Shown: positions 61,370 to 64,000 of the stretch, piece after piece | Numbering within the stretch: position 1 is the stretch's first letter | How the letters are laid out: every line of letters begins with the position of its first letter | Assembly: GCF_002952055.1 (NCBI RefSeq) | Contig: NZ_CP021255.1 | Span: forward strand, 310,001-374,000 | DNA: 64,000 nt | Source: Desulfobulbus oralis | GTDB lineage: Bacteria > Desulfobacterota > Desulfobulbia > Desulfobulbales > Desulfobulbaceae | Reading direction: 5' to 3' | Program-made: the position numbers and the translations under genes | The notes under the pieces: model-generated | Told to the model about the DNA's origin: nothing | The model's input: only the letters and a program-made list of their open reading frames with translations | Databases searched by the model: none

Positions 61370-63045
61370 GCCCCGCTCCCCCGGCCCTTTCTGGCCAGGA
61401 GTTCACGCACATAGGCATGGGTTTCCGCTCCGGCCCGCTCGCCGTCCAGCATGCGGGCCAGCTCGGCCCGGCGCGCGGCCTCGTCCAGCAGGGTAATGCC
61501 GGTGCTGGTGCGGCCATCCGCCACCTGTTTCGTCACCAGAAAATGCCAGTCCGCCCGGGCCGCGATCTGCGGCAGGTGGGTGATGCAGAGCACCTGATGA
61601 TGGCTGGAGAGTTCCGCGATCTTTTCCGCCACCGCCTCGGCGGCCTGGCCGCCAATGCCGCTGTCCACCTCGTCGAAAATAACCGTTTCCACCGCATCCC
61701 GCCGGGCCAGCAGGCATTTCATGGCCAAAAGCATGCGCGAGAGTTCGCCGCCGGACACGATTTTCGCAAGCGGCCTGGGCGACTCGCCGGGATTGGCGGA
61801 AAAGAGGAATTCCACCTCGTCCCGGCCCGTGGGGCCAAGCCTGGCCGCCCGGTGCTGCGCCACCTGGAACAGGGGCCGGGCGAAGTCGAGGGAGGCCAGT
61901 TCGCGCTCCATGCGCGCTGCCATCCGCTCCGCAGCCCGGGCCCTTGCCTGGCTCAGGGTCTCGGCGCTCCGCTCCGCCTGCCGGCAGGCCTTGTCCGCGG
62001 CCTGGCCTGCCCGGCGGATCTCCTCATCCATGTTGTCCAGAATCTCCAGCTCCCGGGCCGCCCGTCCGGCAAAGGCCAGGACATCGGCCAGAGTCGGCCC
62101 GAACTTGCGTTCCAGTTGCTTCAGATCGGCCAGCCGCGCGGCAATCAGCTCCAGGCGGCTGGTATCGGTCGGCAACTGGCCCAGATACCTGTCCACCGTG
62201 CTTCTCAGGTCTTCCAGTTCAAAACCCGCAGATGCCGCCCGCTCGGCCAGGGGCATCAGTCCGGCATCCAGGGCGACGGCCTGCTCGACCTGTCTCTTCA
62301 CGGCCACGAGCAAATCCTCCGCCTCGCCCAAGTGCCGCAGCGCCGCATTCATGTGCGCGAGCAGCGCCTCGGAGGATTTCAGCCGCTCGCGCTCGCGGAT
62401 CAGCGCCTCGTCCTCGCCGGCTGCGGGCTGGATCTTTCTGATTTCCTCCAACTGCAGCCTGAGGAAATCGCGCTCCCGTTCCCTGCCGGCCTCCCGCTCC
62501 CTAAGCGCCTGCAGCGCCGCCTCCGCCTGCCGGCAGGCGGCATAGTCGGCGGCATACCTTTGCCTAAGTTCGAAGAGTTCGCCGTAACTGTCCAGAAAAT
62601 CCAGGTGGGAACGGGCCTGCAGGAGCTGCTGCTGGTCGTGCTGGCCCGCGATGTTCACGAGCAGGCTGCCCAGCTCGGCGGTGACTTTGGCAGTCACGCT
62701 CCGGTCGTTCACGAAAAGCCTTGAGCGGCCGTCCCTGGAGAGCAGGCGCCGCACCAGAATCACGTCGCCTTCGGGCTCCAGCCCGTGTTCCTCCAGAAGC
62801 CCCGCCACGGCGCCGCTGGCGGCGCCCGCCGAAAACACGGCCTCTATGCCGGCCTGCTCGCAACCCTCGCGCACCCAGGTTCCAGCCCCACGGCCGCCGG
62901 TGAGCAGGCCCAGGGCCTGTAAAATGATGGACTTGCCCGCGCCGGTCTCGCCGGTGAGTACGGAGAGCCCGCTGGCGCCATCCGGCCAGCTCAGGCTCAG
63001 GGCCCCGATCAGGGCGAGATTGTGGATGCGAAGCTCCTGCAACAT
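61366..63045 (-). CDS. recN: DNA repair ATPase RecN
   Basis: 559 residues, SMC-like. Walker A TGETGAGKSIILQAL (K38), two long coiled-coil arms, then the ABC signature VSGGELSRMLLAMK and Walker B VIFDEVDSGIGGQAAEAV. Acts in double-strand break repair. MLQELRIHNLAL at 63045 is the family start with AAGGAAGG upstream. Its stop overlaps the PP-loop gene start. Confidence 0.95.
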   Translation of the reverse strand: MLQELRIHNLALIGALSLSWPDGASGLSVLTGETGAGKSIILQALGLLTGGRGAGTWVREGCEQAGIEAVFSAGAASGAVAGLLEEHGLEPEGDVILVRRLLSRDGRSRLFVNDRSVTAKVTAELGSLLVNIAGQHDQQQLLQARSHLDFLDSYGELFELRQRYAADYAACRQAEAALQALREREAGRERERDFLRLQLEEIRKIQPAAGEDEALIRERERLKSSEALLAHMNAALRHLGEAEDLLVAVKRQVEQAVALDAGLMPLAERAASAGFELEDLRSTVDRYLGQLPTDTSRLELIAARLADLKQLERKFGPTLADVLAFAGRAARELEILDNMDEEIRRAGQAADKACRQAERSAETLSQARARAAERMAARMERELASLDFARPLFQVAQHRAARLGPTGRDEVEFLFSANPGESPRPLAKIVSGGELSRMLLAMKCLLARRDAVETVIFDEVDSGIGGQAAEAVAEKIAELSSHHQVLCITHLPQIAARADWHFLVTKQVADGRTSTGITLLDEAARRAELARMLDGERAGAETHAYVRELLARKGRGSGA

Positions 63046-63238
63046 GGATGCTGCCTTCCTTTCGGGCAATTTCCCTTGACCGGCGCCAGGGCCGCCGGTA
63101 TTTTCCGCGACAGGCGCCGGGCCAAGAAAGACCCCGGGCGCACGGCATTTTTATACAGCAAAAATACCCGCTTTCCTACCAGAGTTTCATCCATGCACAG
63201 CCCCGAAGCCCAGCTCTCTGCGCCGAGATGCGCCGCCC

Positions 63239-64000
63239 ATGCCGGTTTATGAATACACTGCCCTGGACAAGGAGGGCCGGCAGATCAGCGGCCTGATCGA
63301 TGCCGAATCCCCTGCCGCGGCCCGGCAGAAAATCCGCGGCCAGGACCAGTATCCAATCGGGCTGACCGGCGCGGATCAGGCCGCTTTCAGTCTGAAACGC
63401 CTCATGCGCAGCGGCCCTGCCTTCCGGCAAAAGCGGCAGATCCCGCTCTTCACCCGCCAGCTCGCCACGCTCCTGAGCGCGGGCATTCCGCTGGTACCGG
63501 CCTTGAACGGCCTGATCGAGCAGGGCGACGATCCGGCCCTGGGCATAGTCCTGGCCGGGCTCCGGGAGGCGGTGCAGGAAGGCCAGCCCCTGAGCGCCGC
63601 CCTGGCAGGGCATCCCGGGCTTTTCTCCCCCATTTTCATCAACATGGTCAGAGCCGGCGAGGCCTCCGGCACCCTGCCGCTGGTGCTGACGCAGTTGGCG
63701 GATTTCGGCGAGCGGGAGCAGGGACTGCAAAGCCGCATCCGGGCCGCCCTGCTCTATCCGCTGTTTCTGGCCTTGAGCGGCGCAGCCATGCTGGTGCTGC
63801 TGCTGACCGTGGTCTTGCCCAAAATCACGGCGGTTTTCGCAGAAAGCGAACAGGCACTGCCCCTAGCCACCACGCTCTTGATGCAGTTGAGCGCCGGTCT
63901 GCGCCACTTCTGGCTGCCGCTCCTCGTGGCGCTTGCGGCCCTGGGCTGCGCTCTGCACCGCTTCCTGAAAAGCGAGGCCGGCAAGCGGCGCTGGCACCGC
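63239..64000 (+). CDS. gspF: Type II secretion / type IV pilus inner-membrane protein GspF/PilC, partial
   Basis: 254 residues visible, continuing past the edge. MPVYEYTALDKEGRQISGLI is the GspF/PilC start, FTRQLATLLSAGIPLVPALN and GLFSPIFINMVRAGEASGTL are the first repeated domain, and the first membrane helix follows (LSGAAMLVLLLTVVLPKITA). It anchors the secretion ATPase in the inner membrane. Divergent from recN. The prepilin peptidase at 19174-19962 could process its pseudopilins. Confidence 0.9.
   Translation, partial: MPVYEYTALDKEGRQISGLIDAESPAAARQKIRGQDQYPIGLTGADQAAFSLKRLMRSGPAFRQKRQIPLFTRQLATLLSAGIPLVPALNGLIEQGDDPALGIVLAGLREAVQEGQPLSAALAGHPGLFSPIFINMVRAGEASGTLPLVLTQLADFGEREQGLQSRIRAALLYPLFLALSGAAMLVLLLTVVLPKITAVFAESEQALPLATTLLMQLSAGLRHFWLPLLVALAALGCALHRFLKSEAGKRRWHR

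Overview
This GC-rich window comes from a Gram-negative, dissimilatory sulfate-reducing bacterium, most likely a Desulfobacterota member near the Desulfobulbales. The main evidence is a complete dsrMKJOP operon with a triheme DsrJ and a Tat-exported DsrO. A MurE with the DAP-type motif, a prepilin peptidase, the start of a type II secretion operon and a mitochondrial-EFG1-like elongation factor agree. The placement rests on gene content only.

Layout. 1-220 holds a decayed RHS-repeat remnant. 574-13136 carries a PEP-synthase-like giant protein, a B12-type radical SAM enzyme, fusA with a coupled P-loop ATPase, a eukaryote-type HisA, a YedF-like sulfur carrier and the tail-specific protease Prc. 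13238-19011 is an RsbRD-like regulator followed by dsrMKJOP, which passes menaquinone or periplasmic electrons to sulfite reduction, closed by a strong terminator. A prepilin peptidase (minus strand) faces a tightly overlapped pyrK-pyrD-aroD-aroE-aroA operon (20057-24572).

24.7-31.8 kb is a mobile-element graveyard. Two inverted IS30-like copies (one frameshifted, one intact) bracket an AT-rich pair of unknown genes and an IS630-like element. Beyond them lie an IS4 tail, an IS200-like element with hairpin ends that interrupts older sequence, and an IS1182-like element. Several gene stumps show repeated insertion and deletion here.

From 32 kb the core chromosome resumes: an LTA-synthase-like sulfatase, gdhA, ddl and an orphan histidine kinase. 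Then comes the division/cell-wall (dcw) cluster on the minus strand: mraZ-rsmH-ftsL-ftsI-murE/murF fusion-mraY-murD-murG-murC-murB-ftsQ-ftsA-ftsZ. Two things are abnormal. ftsW is absent from its usual place between murD and murG. The ftsI product keeps its membrane anchor, dimerisation region and PASTA domain, but the transpeptidase motifs SxxK, SxN and KTG are not recognisable (SxxK aligns to DLIR, KTG to KRQ). I regard this paired loss of the septal SEDS glycosyltransferase and the transpeptidase active site as the most interesting signal. Three TGG repeats one helical turn apart upstream of mraZ look like a MraZ operator.

The last part (55-64 kb) is a housekeeping block: ruvB-ruvA-ruvC-yebC-rlmE-cca-PP-loop protein-recN, with several 4-base overlaps, divergent from a gspF-like gene that runs off the end.
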